Program-made: the position numbers and the translations under genes | Part shown: piece after piece, positions 36,588-64,000 of the stretch | Numbering within the stretch: the first letter of the stretch is position 1 | How the letters are laid out: each line of letters starts with the position of its first letter | Notes under the pieces: generated by a model | What the model was told of the DNA's origin: nothing | Database searches by the model: none | The model's input: the letters and a program-made list of their open reading frames with translations, nothing else | Assembly: GCF_026213295.1 (NCBI RefSeq) | Contig: NC_079420.1 | Location: 17,328,389-17,392,388 of the forward strand | Direction: 5' to 3' | From: Gadus chalcogrammus | Taxonomy: Eukaryota; Chordata; Actinopteri; Gadiformes; Gadidae | Length of the DNA stretch: 64,000 nt

Positions 36588-38647
36588 GCAATTTTTAGTT
36601 GACTTTTGGTGTTAGTTTGGAAAACTTAACAGCATACGGTAGTGGGGGAAAATTGGGTCTAAAAAATCTGCACTTTTTTTTATTATTCCTGAATAGTCTG
36701 CCAGATGTTCGAGCAACACAGATTGTGATTCAAGGAGATATTTAGATCATTTTACACAGGCAGGCGAGGGAGTCCGTTGTCATGTTGAGATGACATTTAG
36801 AGATAGATTATGGCAACAAGATAAGTTACCCCGGCTGCTGCTTCTAACCAACAGCACACAAAACAAAGAAAAGAACAGATTGCTCCCAATTGTACCCGAT
36901 CAGAAGAAGTGATTATGTGTACTTTAAGTGTTTAAGAGTACGATGTACTGTTCTGTCTGTGGGCATATACAGATGGAGCTAACACTATATTTTTAGCCAT
37001 TTCTTTTTTTATCAAAACAAGACAAAAGGCTGCACATCTGATGCTCTTTGGCCTGGTACTATCAGCCAGTGTCCCCAAAAGATAGACAGAGCATACTTTG
37101 TTTCCGTGGTGCTCATAGAACCGTGCTCAAAAACACCTGCTACAGAGTCTGTCAGGTCTGCCCAAAGGTTGAGCTATTTGGGACCCAAGTTGTTTCATTC
37201 ACCAAGTCGATTCTTAGACGTGATGTCGTGACGTGATAAGTCCTTAATAAGGCCTGTTTCCATGGCCCCTGCCTTGCAGACTGAAATTAGATCAGAAGAA
37301 AATATGGACATTAGTGATATGTCCCAATTTGTTGTTGCTTGGAAGGGCCGTTTCTGCATACTTTTCTAGAGTGCCAAGAACTTGAAGTAGGACTTCATGA
37401 GGTTTCTAAACTTCAGAGACTGAGACAAACTTCAGACAAAGAATCTGCTTTTAGATCTATAGCATGAAGAGCTGATGTGTTTGTGCAGAGGAAACCAACT
37501 GATCTATTTAGACGCGTGTAAGGCTGTACAAATACAAATGAATAAAAATGTATCTTAGGGTGGATAAAGTAAATGTAATAAACTCAATGAATATTATACA
37601 AAAAAACATTAATTCTGAAATAAATCCAAGCAGATCTTGATTATCACTGATCTCTGCATATCATGTTGAAAGGAAAGTAAACAAATAACTGAAAAAATAA
37701 ATAAAATCCCTGAACATCGCTCATATGCCAGGTTTGTGCTAAACTGATCTAAATTTAGCAAAATAATGAATTTATAATAAAATTGGCTTAGGGAGAATAA
37801 CTATCCGTTTCAGTGTTAGAGAAGGAACTAATTAATAAGAACTTTACAAGTATCTTCTTTAAATGATCAAGTTATTTTTGACAACGTTGCAATCTGTATT
37901 GTCCTTGGTGAGTTAGAACATGAAAGGTACAACTTGTAATTGCTTCATTAGTTTGAGTCAGCCAAAGGCATTCCATGGTATTTTTTTATACATTTTACTT
38001 TAGTTGAAAACATTTCACAAGAGTTAGAGAACGCTTCCTCAGACAGATGGCATTAGTCATTACAGTGGTTTGTGTCTGAACTGGCTATACATCACAGTTC
38101 TGCTTAAATTGTTTTGTTCATGTCGCTGGATACATTTAATGTACTTACATTTAATTAAATATGTATGAAATGTTATCCGAGGCTGTTTGTATCTTATAAA
38201 TAAAAGCTTATGAAACAATGTAGTCTTATTTCATGACAAAGTAGTTGTTAACCCATTTTGGCCAAACTCTGGAAGGTTAAACAGGTCATCTGTTTTCTTT
38301 CACTAGTGAGGTGCGGGTTGAAGATATTGCCCGGGAGTGGGTTATAATTTCTGAATAGTGGTCACAGAATATATTGCTTATCCATGGTCAAATCGACGGA
38401 TAAAAGCTCTTTCCGATTGTACATCAGTAGTTGTAACATGTTGGATTACATACTCACACTGGAAATATAAAAATAGATATTACTGAAAGCTTTTCAAACA
38501 TACACGAGATCTCATGGCTAAGAAATGGCTTAGTTGTGTCATTTGTGGGTTCTCCTATGCAGACTGAGCAGTGTAACTGGAGACCAACTGCTAATGCTGG
38601 GAAAGCATAACAGGACACACAACTGGCTGGTCAATGATGAGTGGTAT

Positions 38648-38653
38648 TTTATT
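38648..38653 (-). terminator. Candidate polyadenylation signal of aars1
   Basis: AATAAA on the minus strand (TTTATT as written), about 1 kb beyond the aars1 stop. Low specificity. Confidence 0.2.
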
Positions 38654-39648
38654 ATTTCATACATTAATGCATAATTTCTTCAACGCCTCCCAATGGCCCT
38701 TGACATTGACGGATAAAGAATGGCTTGCGATCGTAATGGCATTTTGGAAAAGCCACATTGGCTCAGATCCCAGTCACAGGGTGACGAAACCCAGCAGAGG
38801 TCGAGGACGTGTGCGCAAGTAGACAGGCCGTACCCTTCAATCCATAGCCTGCCGATAAGAAAACCTAGGAACCCTTTCTACCATAGCCCCTTTCGGAAAT
38901 CCCTCTCAATCCAGGATAATTGCAATGAATGATTGAGTGATGATAGGTCAGTACAAGACAGTACAATGATTCAACGCAATATATAATGAATGCTATGCAT
39001 CCACCTAAAAAGACATGACGTATATTTTGCCAGTTGTGCTGGGCAAGGCTCAATTTGTCTATAAATCATGTAATGTAAATTCTATGTTGCAATTGTTTTG
39101 CATGTCTGAAAAAGGTCAGCAGAAATGGGTGTGGGGGAAGCCAAAACTTTGTCCAGCTTGAATGCAGTCCCTGTTAAGTGTGACAGACGCTTAGGAAAGA
39201 GAGGGAGAAGACGCAGACACACATGCAGATGGCTGGACGATATGGAACGATAGACAGAGAACAGGACAGTGACCCAAACCAGTAAGACCAACAGCTTGTG
39301 GACCAAACCGTTCGTCATTAACCATTTCTTGTCCTATGAACAGAACCAAAAACTAGTTGTTAAAGTGCTACCACAACAGAGCCCTGAAGAATAAAAAGGG
39401 TCTACGAAGAGGGACACTCTTGTCAGGAGTTTTGATTCCTTCCAGTTAGGTTACCTTGGGATGCAAGATACAGAACTGCTATCCCAGTGTGCCTGTCGCA
39501 CGCACGGTTGAACCCTGCCCCCAGACTACTGCCCCTTCGCTATAGTGTTCATGGATTCTACCTTTCTGTCCCCTCTGCTCTCTCCATCACCCCTTGTTGT
39601 GGTCGTCTCCACCTCCCTTCCTTGCTATCCACAGGCAGGCCCTACTCT

Positions 39649-56080
<16,432 letters not shown>

Positions 56081-57644
56081 TCTAGACCGACTTCCTGCAC
56101 ATGAACCAATAATAAAAGACACACATGTAGCTTAAGGACCAACCTTCTGTCTTGAATCATCATAGGTCTTGACCTATTTCATCTTTACAGCCAAATACAT
56201 GCCACGTGGTAATAGAGCGTGAAAGACAAGTACACCTGGTTAAACCAGCTGTATAAATCCCTGCAGTTGTCTGCTCACGGCCCAACGGCAAACAATACAC
56301 GCTGTGGACCCAAAAAGAAAACGCATACACACAAATATTGAACAAATGTTAGTGAAGAAGGCCTCACAAGGCTTTAACATGATGAGGTGTGGACATTTTA
56401 CGTTTATGCTTGCATGTCATTTGTGGGCTGAAAATTGCTCTCAGTCTCAACAATAGCACCACCCAGCTCTGGCCGGTGCTTTGGCCAAAGGCAAGGAAAC
56501 AAGCACGCAGAGGAATAACCTGGGGCTGAAGAGGCAGTGGAACTTATAATTAAAACCTTTTGGAAGTTGCAGAAATACAAACCACCAACAATCTCTGAAT
56601 GTCTTGGTCAAATCTCATAGGCTTTTGGTTAAACTGTCCATTGCTATCAGAAATGAATATGGAAGTGTTATAGTGCCAAAGGTCCTCAATGCAAAAAGGC
56701 ATGTTGAATGACGTGAATTGAATGAGAAATTTGATGCCTGAATTGTTCTGCAGTTGAATTTGGTTGCAATAATAACATCTTAATTTCTCTGCAGGCCGTA
56801 GTCAATCAGGTTTAAATTGAGTCTTAACATTCACTATCTGGGTATCACAGGCAGAGCAAAGGATTGCAGATACATTATTGTAACCAATGGTAACAGTTGC
56901 TCTGAGGCGGCGCTTGCTCCAAGCTCTGCGGTTATGTGAAGTTATACTTTGTTGACCAACAGGACAGTAGGTTTTATTTGAGTGTACTGTTGCACTTGGT
57001 TCATCTCCTCTGGTGGCTTCCACCTCCACACAATCCCACCACCACCAGGCACATAAACAGTTGAAATAGTGCAATAGTGGATCGGCAATCCATTCCTCTT
57101 CCTGTGATGCCCGGATGGTGAATGTGATACCCGGATGAAGATGATATTTTAACAACCAAGTCCAACAAAAATTCACGTAATTCAACTTGCCATTTTGCTT
57201 TGAGGACATTTGGCCCCATTATATTTCCATAAGTGAACATGTTGTGGCTTGTGCAAACAACTGAAAGAGCGTTCTTCCCACAACCCTTTGCCTTATAGGC
57301 CCTGCGACTAAGTCGTAATTCAGTCCAAGCAATAGATCACAAAAGTGACGGCCCCTTTTTGAACAGCTCTGGTCCCGGAAGCAAATTTCCTGTTCAATTA
57401 CTCCATTGACTTTTCGTAAAATAATTATATAAAGAGTTTTAAGCCTCGGACTAAGCCAATCTTTCGTCAAGGTAGTCGTGAGTGACCATAAAACATTCAG
57501 GGCAAGAAATATTTGGAAAACATATGGAAAGATAAAAGGTAATGTAAAATATTTTGTGAAAGAGTGAAGGAACTATTCATCCCATAAACACAATTGTTTC
57601 TCTATCTTATAACCAGTCATTATATTGTTAAGTTGTGTCATATA

Positions 57645-57715
<71 letters not shown>

Positions 57716-58977
57716 GTTTCATATAGTGTATAGCATTGTCATCGAAATGCTACATTCCTTCACTCGCGTAATAACGTTACTAATTTTTAATACATGTGAA
57801 TTCAGTCTCAAATTCCAGTTACATATTCTTTCAACATTATTTATTCCTAGCCTTTATTCTACCAAAATTAATAAAAATTGTTGTATCATACACTTTTACT
57901 CTTTTTATTCATTTTTATCATATATTCACTATCAACATATTTTTCAACATGTAGAACTAATTTCCTCTACAGCTCTTAAAACAACTCTAACTTTCCTTTT
58001 ATCGAAGGTAAATCATGGTTGCTTTGTTGCAAGCGATCGAGTTCAGTTCAGCAGTCATCGATGTCTTTCGCAGGTGCGGGTAAACGTTTCCATGGAACCT
58101 ATCATTGATTCAGCACAATTCCCTGCTCCTTATACCACATCATGAGTGATAACTTCCTTAATAAGTAAACTTTAACAAATCTCTCTGTATTGTATAGCAC
58201 CAATTCCCAAGAATGTACAAATATAATGACATATTTAGAACAATCAACCCTAGATATTGCTGCTTCATCAATGATTTCCAACACAAGGGGGATAATGGTG
58301 TACTGTTCAGTAACCAACCTGGCCATTGACAACGATGTACGCAACGTGAATGCTAAACTGCTGAGTGGAATACTAGTGGTATTACTAGTTGTAGTGGTGG
58401 CAGTTAAGCCCCTTCATGTCTGGAACCATTTTCAAAGCTAAAAGATGAAAAACAGCCCTGTGTCCCTCTGGTAACAACAAAACAACCCTAGTGGCAGCCT
58501 CCGGAAAAGTAATAGTGCCCTGGGAATGCCTCCCTTCAACGTGTTATATTTGTTTAACAGGTAACAGGTGCAGCTACAACTGCAGTCACACGTTACAGAA
58601 GCATTATTGACAACCCTTAAGTTGTCATAATATAAATGACACCGTGACAGATAAACGGAGAGGACCAATGGTCTTCAATGTAATCAATCACACTTGCATT
58701 TTAATTAAACTATTAAAAATAAAAATAAAAATGTATAAAAGTGCTCGTTCCAGTTATAACATCCAACCAGATTTTAACAGTGGCAATCTTATAATAACCA
58801 TACATCACTGGTAGTCCAGTTAGCAAGTGAATTAGCCGGTCAAGCTAGCCAGTCTGTCAGGTTATACTTGCCTTCTGAAAAGGCTATGTTAAACTAAATT
58901 GCTATTTGACAGGGCAGCATTTATTGGATAATGACGCGATAATAACGTGATATGCATGTTACAATGCTAATACTCAC
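56081..58977. other. First aars1 intron (5'UTR intron)
   Basis: A non-coding tail of the second exon runs to 56094, where an acceptor (TGCAG) lies. The rest holds no recognised exon; it contains (GT)n at 57645-57711 and AT-rich sequence. A 183-codon frame at 57594-58145 runs through the GT repeat and is not a gene. Confidence 0.6.
57645..57711. repeat. (GT)n microsatellite
   Basis: About 33 pure GT units. Confidence 0.97.
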
Positions 58978-59773
58978 ACAAGTTGATGTTCTCGTAGAAT
59001 GGTGCAGTAACAGCTTCCAAACACAGCTACAGCCACGCTGGTGAAGTGACAAGGAAAATGAAGAGAGGGAACACGCCCAATGCCCACCAGCCCTCGCTAT
59101 TGGTGTAGTTTCACCAGCATAGTGGTCAAACGTAAGCTCTATTGGATACAACGCAACGTCAATCCAATTCGAGCCCGCCGCCTGGTTTAGTCGCATAGCT
59201 TTGGCTGATGCAATGAAAAAGACAAATCGATGAAATTAAAAAATATTTTTTTTGTTCAGTAGATGATGTCATAACATTGGACATGGGACATGGAGCGAAT
59301 ACTTTTATTAAACAATGTTTTCACTATAAGTGAAAAGTGTCCAACTGTCCTCTGTGACTGATGCAATGAGAATAGGTAATTGTTAAAGGAAAAATCACCC
59401 ATTACTAGAGCTGTTTTATACAGTCTTGCTTTGTATCCTTGTTGTATGCATATATAATTGATGTTTGAGATAATATATATTTAATATATAATAGAACGCA
59501 TGCTAGTACTAGTTACGAATTTGCAAATTATTATTATTATTTTTTCAACCCATCCATTCGTTTTCGCTCGTCTGTAACTATATCTAAACAATTGTGTTGA
59601 CTAAATTAATAAAGTAATATACCTAATGTTCAATACGTTTGAACCATTGCGGTGCCAAACCAGTCGGAACCGTTTTCGTGTATTATGTTTCAGTCGGGAC
59701 ATATTTTGAGGTAGAGCAAATGTAGTTGCTTTCCTCTACCACGCTGAGGAGATACTTCAGTCTTTAGTTTACC
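58978..59773. promoter_or_regulatory. Divergent promoter region between aars1 and exosc6, with probable aars1 exon 1
   Basis: A strong minus-strand donor (GTGAGTATT) begins at 58977, so an untranslated aars1 exon 1 probably starts at 58978 and reaches up to about 59050. Above it, CCAAT boxes read on the minus strand (ACCAATAGCG at about 59096-59105; ATCCAATAG near 59139) and ATTGG on the opposite strand fit a TATA-less promoter. The exosc6 start codon is at 59774, so the two genes are head-to-head within less than 800 bp. Confidence 0.6.
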
Positions 59774-60808
59774 ATGCCGACTGACACAAAAAGAGTACGA
59801 GGCCCTGAAGTGTCACAAAGTTTGTCTAGGTTTATCTGCAAACCAGAAACAACTTTACCCTCGGATGGCACAAGAGCAGATGGTAGAAATCGTGATCAAG
59901 TGGATGTCCGACCGGTTTTTGTCCGTTGTGGACTTGTAAGCCAGGCAAAGGGCTCAGCATACATCGAGGCTGGAAACACGAAGCTGATTTGTTGTGTTTA
60001 CGGCCCAAAGGAAACGGAGCGAAAGGATGAGACGGACATGAAATGCGGGAGGTATGATAACATGACTTAAACAGCTAATACTTTAATAATTTCTTTGTTG
60101 GGATGTCTTTTTGTGTTGTAAGCGTTTCATCATACTGGGTCCCCACAATATTATGTTATGGCCTACTTGTCAAATAAATGGTTATGATAATAATATTTAA
60201 GTATGAGCTAGTTTAGGAATTAATGCTTTGACTTTTTTGTACCATCAAATGTGTTTTGCAGGTTGTTCGCCGACATGCGATTTGCCCCATTCTCCTGCCC
60301 AGAAAGGGGCTCCTGGATCCAGGGTAGTCAGGAGAAGGACCTGTCCCTGATGGTACTGGAGAGTCTGCAGCCAGCAGTGTGCCTCCATAAGTACCCCCGT
60401 TCACAGATTGACGTCAATGTAATGGTCCTCGAGAACAACGGTTCAGCCTTGGCCCATGCCATCACATGTGCATCCCTGGCCCTGGCCGACGCAGGGATTG
60501 AGATGTACGACCTGGTGCTCGGCTGCTCTATTCGACAAGATGGTGCCTCATACCTGATTGACCCTACTTTCCTGGAAGAGAGCGGAAGCAACTGGGCAAG
60601 TGGGGAGAACCAGGGAAGCCTGACGGTGTCTTTTCTCCCCAGCTTGAATCAGATTTCTGGCCTCCAGTCCGATGGAGAGATGGGTGAGGAGACTCTAACA
60701 GCAGGAGTGCGTACGTGCATTGAGGGATGCTATAAACTCTACCCTGTGATCCAGCAGGCGCTGGTCAAGGCTGTGCGTGGGGCAGCCCCACCCCCTTCAG
60801 AGAGCTGA
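59774..60808 (+). CDS. exosc6: Exosome component 6 (MTR3), RNase PH-like ring subunit
   Basis: A structural subunit of the six-member RNase PH-like ring of the RNA exosome, active in 3'-5' decay and processing of RNA in nucleus and cytoplasm. Two exons, 59774-60051 and 60262-60808 (stop TGA), joined in phase across a 210-bp GT-AG intron within an Arg codon; 274 residues, against 272 in human EXOSC6. Seen: [54 protein letters not shown] and [21 protein letters not shown], all characteristic of the RNase PH fold of MTR3. The ATG is preceded by ACC and opens [12 protein letters not shown]. The human gene is, to my knowledge, intronless, so the intron here is notable. Confidence 0.96.
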
Positions 60809-60960
60809 GGGGCGAACACAGTTCTGTTGTCCTCGTCCTCCAGTTGTGCTTTAAAAAAAAATGTTTATTCGTGATGTATTTCATGTAGTTTCATTTCTGA
60901 ACTTTGTCTCTTTTTCTTTAACCAATATACTTTTTAAAATATTATCTGGCACTTCGATAG

Positions 60961-60966
60961 ATTAAA
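60961..60966 (+). terminator. Candidate polyadenylation signal of exosc6
   Basis: ATTAAA 152 bases after the stop codon, in AT-rich sequence. Confidence 0.45.
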
Positions 60967-63900
60967 AATGAAGTACATTCTGTATGAAATATGTCTTGCC
61001 ATCAATACATCGTAACACATTATCCCATATCCCATTATTGATTTGCATAAAACATTGAAATTGGTTATCTTGTTGACATGATCCCTATTTGATGCCAATA
61101 ACATGGTTCAGCGTTGCTTCTCTTGGGTCTCTATCCAAGTCCATGGTTCAAATGTACTCTTAGAAATGGTCATGGACTTAATTGTTTTTATTGCAGACAA
61201 ATGAGTAACCACAACCAATATGAATATCACCTTGATATTCATTAAAATACAGTGTCAATATAAGCCAATTTTCAAAATAACAAAATGCATATAATTGTAA
61301 AATGAACAATATTTTTCAATTGTCTGCTACACCTGGGAGGTGTGTTAAATTGTATTTACAGTTGAGGGTTTTATGTAGCAGAAGAGGCAGTTGACACTGC
61401 AAAATAGATTGAATACATTGTTCAATATAAATGGTATTTTATACCTTTTGGGGTAATTATATAACAGCTCTTGCCTCTTTGTCAACTTTGATTTATTTTG
61501 GCCCAACCAAGCCTTGATGAATGTAAAGTAAAAAAGAATGCAGGCAAGACCTAACACTGCAGGTAAGATAATAGTTATCTTTTCTTTCTCATGTGTTATT
61601 CGGCACGAACAAACATACAGATAAGAACTAGGCTACCAGATATCACAGGATGGTATTCTCGAGGCTGAGCTGCAAAAAGTAACCAGATAGGGAAGGGTTC
61701 CGGGAAGTTTAAACATTTTGTGCAAAAGATGTAGCAACTTGCACCCAATATCATTCCTTTCTCTAAAACTGCCTCGCTCAACAACCCATACACAAACTAA
61801 CTAACCATTCGACTAATTAACTAACTAGACAATTTACCGACCTACTGTGTGGATGTCTGATATACGATCTGCCACCAGGTGGCGACATGAAACTAATACT
61901 CCATTGTAGCCTACACATACATTTTCAAATAGATTTTATTTGTAGGCCTTTATAACAGTTAGCGTATTTAGGCCATACATGTATTGTATAACCCCTAACG
62001 AAATCGCCCCAATTCAAAGAATTTAAATTGTGGATTATATCTTTAAGTAGGTTACATCTATTCATTCACAGCATTTCAGCTTTAGTGGCTCAGATGTTTG
62101 TAAAGTAAAGAATTTAGGCTTAGAAATTTACCATTCACGGCAGCTCAGCTGTCACACGTAACTTCGTTATGGCAACCGCTGCAAGTGTATTTTTTGTGAT
62201 CAATCCTAATCTAGCTTTGTGTAAACGACCTTCTTGTGGAACTCATAAACTCGTAAACAACGTGATATGTGATTACATTGTATAGATTAACCTCATCCCA
62301 GCGTCCCGCTCATATCACAGGAACCATTTAATCAATCATTTCGGGGGTTCTGGTGTTTGGTTTGGTTCAGCGATGGCATCGTCAATATTAGTTTATCGAC
62401 CATTTCAACCACCATATCAACGATAGAAAAATTTGTATTCTTACATTATACCTAGACATTCTCTGATTATACTACATTTTTTTGGGGGTGGGTTTTGGGT
62501 TTTTAGACTTGGTTGTAGGCAGGGCCGGTGTTACACCGAATTCTGCGACCCACCGAAAAGTGTGACCCCAGGGGGCGCTGTTGCATATGTTCTGCTTGAA
62601 GTGTAGACAGGCATGACAAAAACATACATAAAACATAAGATCTCCCCCCAACCATTGACCTTTTTATTAAAGGTGCTTAATAACTAAAGTGATTGATTTG
62701 ATTAGCACTTATACAGACCCATACAATGGAAAGGGCGTTTAGTACGGTCCTTCACCGTTGCTTCTTTACCCATAAAAAGCAGTCAGTGTTAAATTATGCC
62801 GATTTAATTAATGTTAGTATCAAGAAAAGAAATACCCACCGGAGATCTTATGTTTTATTTGTGTTTTTGATATAATGCACACGTGCATTTCACCTTGAAT
62901 GCTTTTGCTGTTGTTCTTGTTGTTTATAGCCCCCTGGGGTCACACTTTTCGGTGGGTCGCCGAAATCGGTGCTCGGCATAGGTGACCCGAGGCGATCGGC
63001 TAGGGCTGCAAATGTGTTGGGGGCGCCCTCTGGTGGCGCCCTTAATTAATTAATAAAAAAATACGAAACAAGCGAAATGAAACCAAACATGTTCCAAAAT
63101 GGAACGGAGAAGGAAGGAGGTGCGGGATTATTTGTTAGGGCGCATTGTGTGATTACCATTTTGTGATACGGTCTATTATATTGTTTTCTGTTTCTGTTTT
63201 CCACATTGTTTCAATGAACCAAACAATCCAGCTGGTGGGACTGAAATGTGCCTTAATTGTGGTTGAACATTAGGAAATGACACTTTTCTTTTACATTTCT
63301 TACGAATTACTTTGTTTAGAACCCACTGTAATGCATTGGAAACTCAACCTTATACGGTGGACTCTCTTTAACAGTTGATTATTAAAAATTATAAATAGCT
63401 ACAGATTCCAATCTATGCTATAGGTCATAGCACTAAGCTTGACTATAAGAAACTATGAATGCACAAGCTCTACTGTTACAAAGAAGCCTTTACGATTCCA
63501 ATTTGGAAAGGAGTTATTTCTCTGTCTCCTGGATGACTCATCTATTTGACAAAGCCCCTCTTGAGAATGTGGGCTAGCCCAGGCAAGATCATTTAGGTTA
63601 ATTAGAGGGTCCACTAAAGGCTGAGTGCACAGAATTGTTTTTTAGACCACGTAGGACTGCTGCTTTTAATGGGGTGACAATAGCTATAGGAGGATTGATT
63701 CTTATTCGCTTTCTCATAGGCTATATCGAAATCTTGATGAAAACGATATATAAATATATGTTTTGTTGTTTTTTCTCCTTTGGTTGAGTGAATGTATTTT
63801 AAAGAATAAAACCACAATACATATTTTTTTAACCTTTTGGTCTAGAAGACAGATAGATAGATAATAGATAATTCCATATTGCCTGAAAAGTTAATACCAA

Positions 63901-64000
63901 AAATGTTCTAGCTTTAAGGCCAAGTCCTTAGTCAACTCTTCCAAATTAATATTTGCATGACAGGGCCTCGTTTCCGTATAACGATGGATCCACACTCGTA
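60967..64000. other. Region downstream of exosc6 with no gene seen
   Basis: AT-rich sequence without a recognised exon on either strand. It holds the inverted-repeat element near 62.5-63.0 kb. Remaining open frames are short and resemble nothing known. Confidence 0.7.
62534..62971. mobile_element. Inverted-repeat element (MITE-like)
   Basis: The left arm 62534-62575 and the reverse complement of the right arm 62930-62971 share CACCGA, then GCGACCCACCGAAAAG, TGTGACCCCAGGGGG, with few differences over 42 bp. The centre is AT-rich and non-coding. A target duplication is not evident, and the true ends may lie a little further out. Confidence 0.75.

Larger units (their letters stand above)
33530..39648. 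other. Region between the convergent st3gal2 and aars1 genes
   Basis: No coding exon is recognised on either strand. It should hold the st3gal2 3'UTR on the left and the aars1 3'UTR on the right. It contains a G run (34205-34222) and (CA)n tracts at 34451-34573, 35570-35689 and 35803-35877, and AT-rich unique sequence beyond about 36.4 kb. Confidence 0.7.

Noticed and set aside
57594..58145. 183-codon open frame
   Set aside because: It runs through the (GT)n tract and AT-rich intron sequence and resembles no protein.

Overview
The window is teleost fish nuclear DNA. It holds spliced genes with GT-AG introns, vertebrate-type housekeeping proteins, several short inverted-repeat DNA transposons and very many long (CA)n, (CT)n and (GA)n microsatellites. 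The microsatellite density recalls gadiform fish, but that is only an impression. Four genes are recognised: the 5' part of sf3b3 (minus), st3gal2 (plus), aars1 (minus) and exosc6 (plus). The same four genes lie close together on human 16q22, so this is a conserved linkage group.

Layout. Positions 1-7212 are a near-identical second copy of 15522-22726. Copy A stops exactly at a 100-N gap (7213-7312). The gap also cuts sf3b3, of which only the first six coding exons (7727-11236) are present. A TATA box and a probable 5' untranslated exon lie at 13242-13443. Copy B (15522-22726) appears to be intronic or upstream sequence of st3gal2, whose seven coding exons run from about 23.8 kb to 33529. From 33530 to 39648 no coding gene is seen. 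aars1 fills 39649-56080 in 19 coding exons (exon sum 2898 bp, 965 codons plus stop, with no frame break), with a probable untranslated first exon near 58978. Its introns carry a piggyBac-like element, an hAT-like element with 8-bp target duplication, two other inverted-repeat elements and a 19-bp minisatellite. exosc6 (59774-60808, two exons) is head-to-head with aars1 across a short CCAAT-containing region. From 60809 to the end no gene is seen, only another inverted-repeat element.

Quality of the sequence. The 100-N gap, the allelic-level repeat ending at it, and single-base frameshifts in sf3b3 (near 7775) and st3gal2 (24257-24260) all point to assembly or consensus error in long-read data rather than gene decay. 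I found no undescribed multi-gene system. The genes act in separate housekeeping tasks: pre-mRNA splicing (SF3B3), glycan sialylation in the Golgi (ST3GAL2), alanyl-tRNA charging (AARS1) and 3'-5' RNA decay (EXOSC6).
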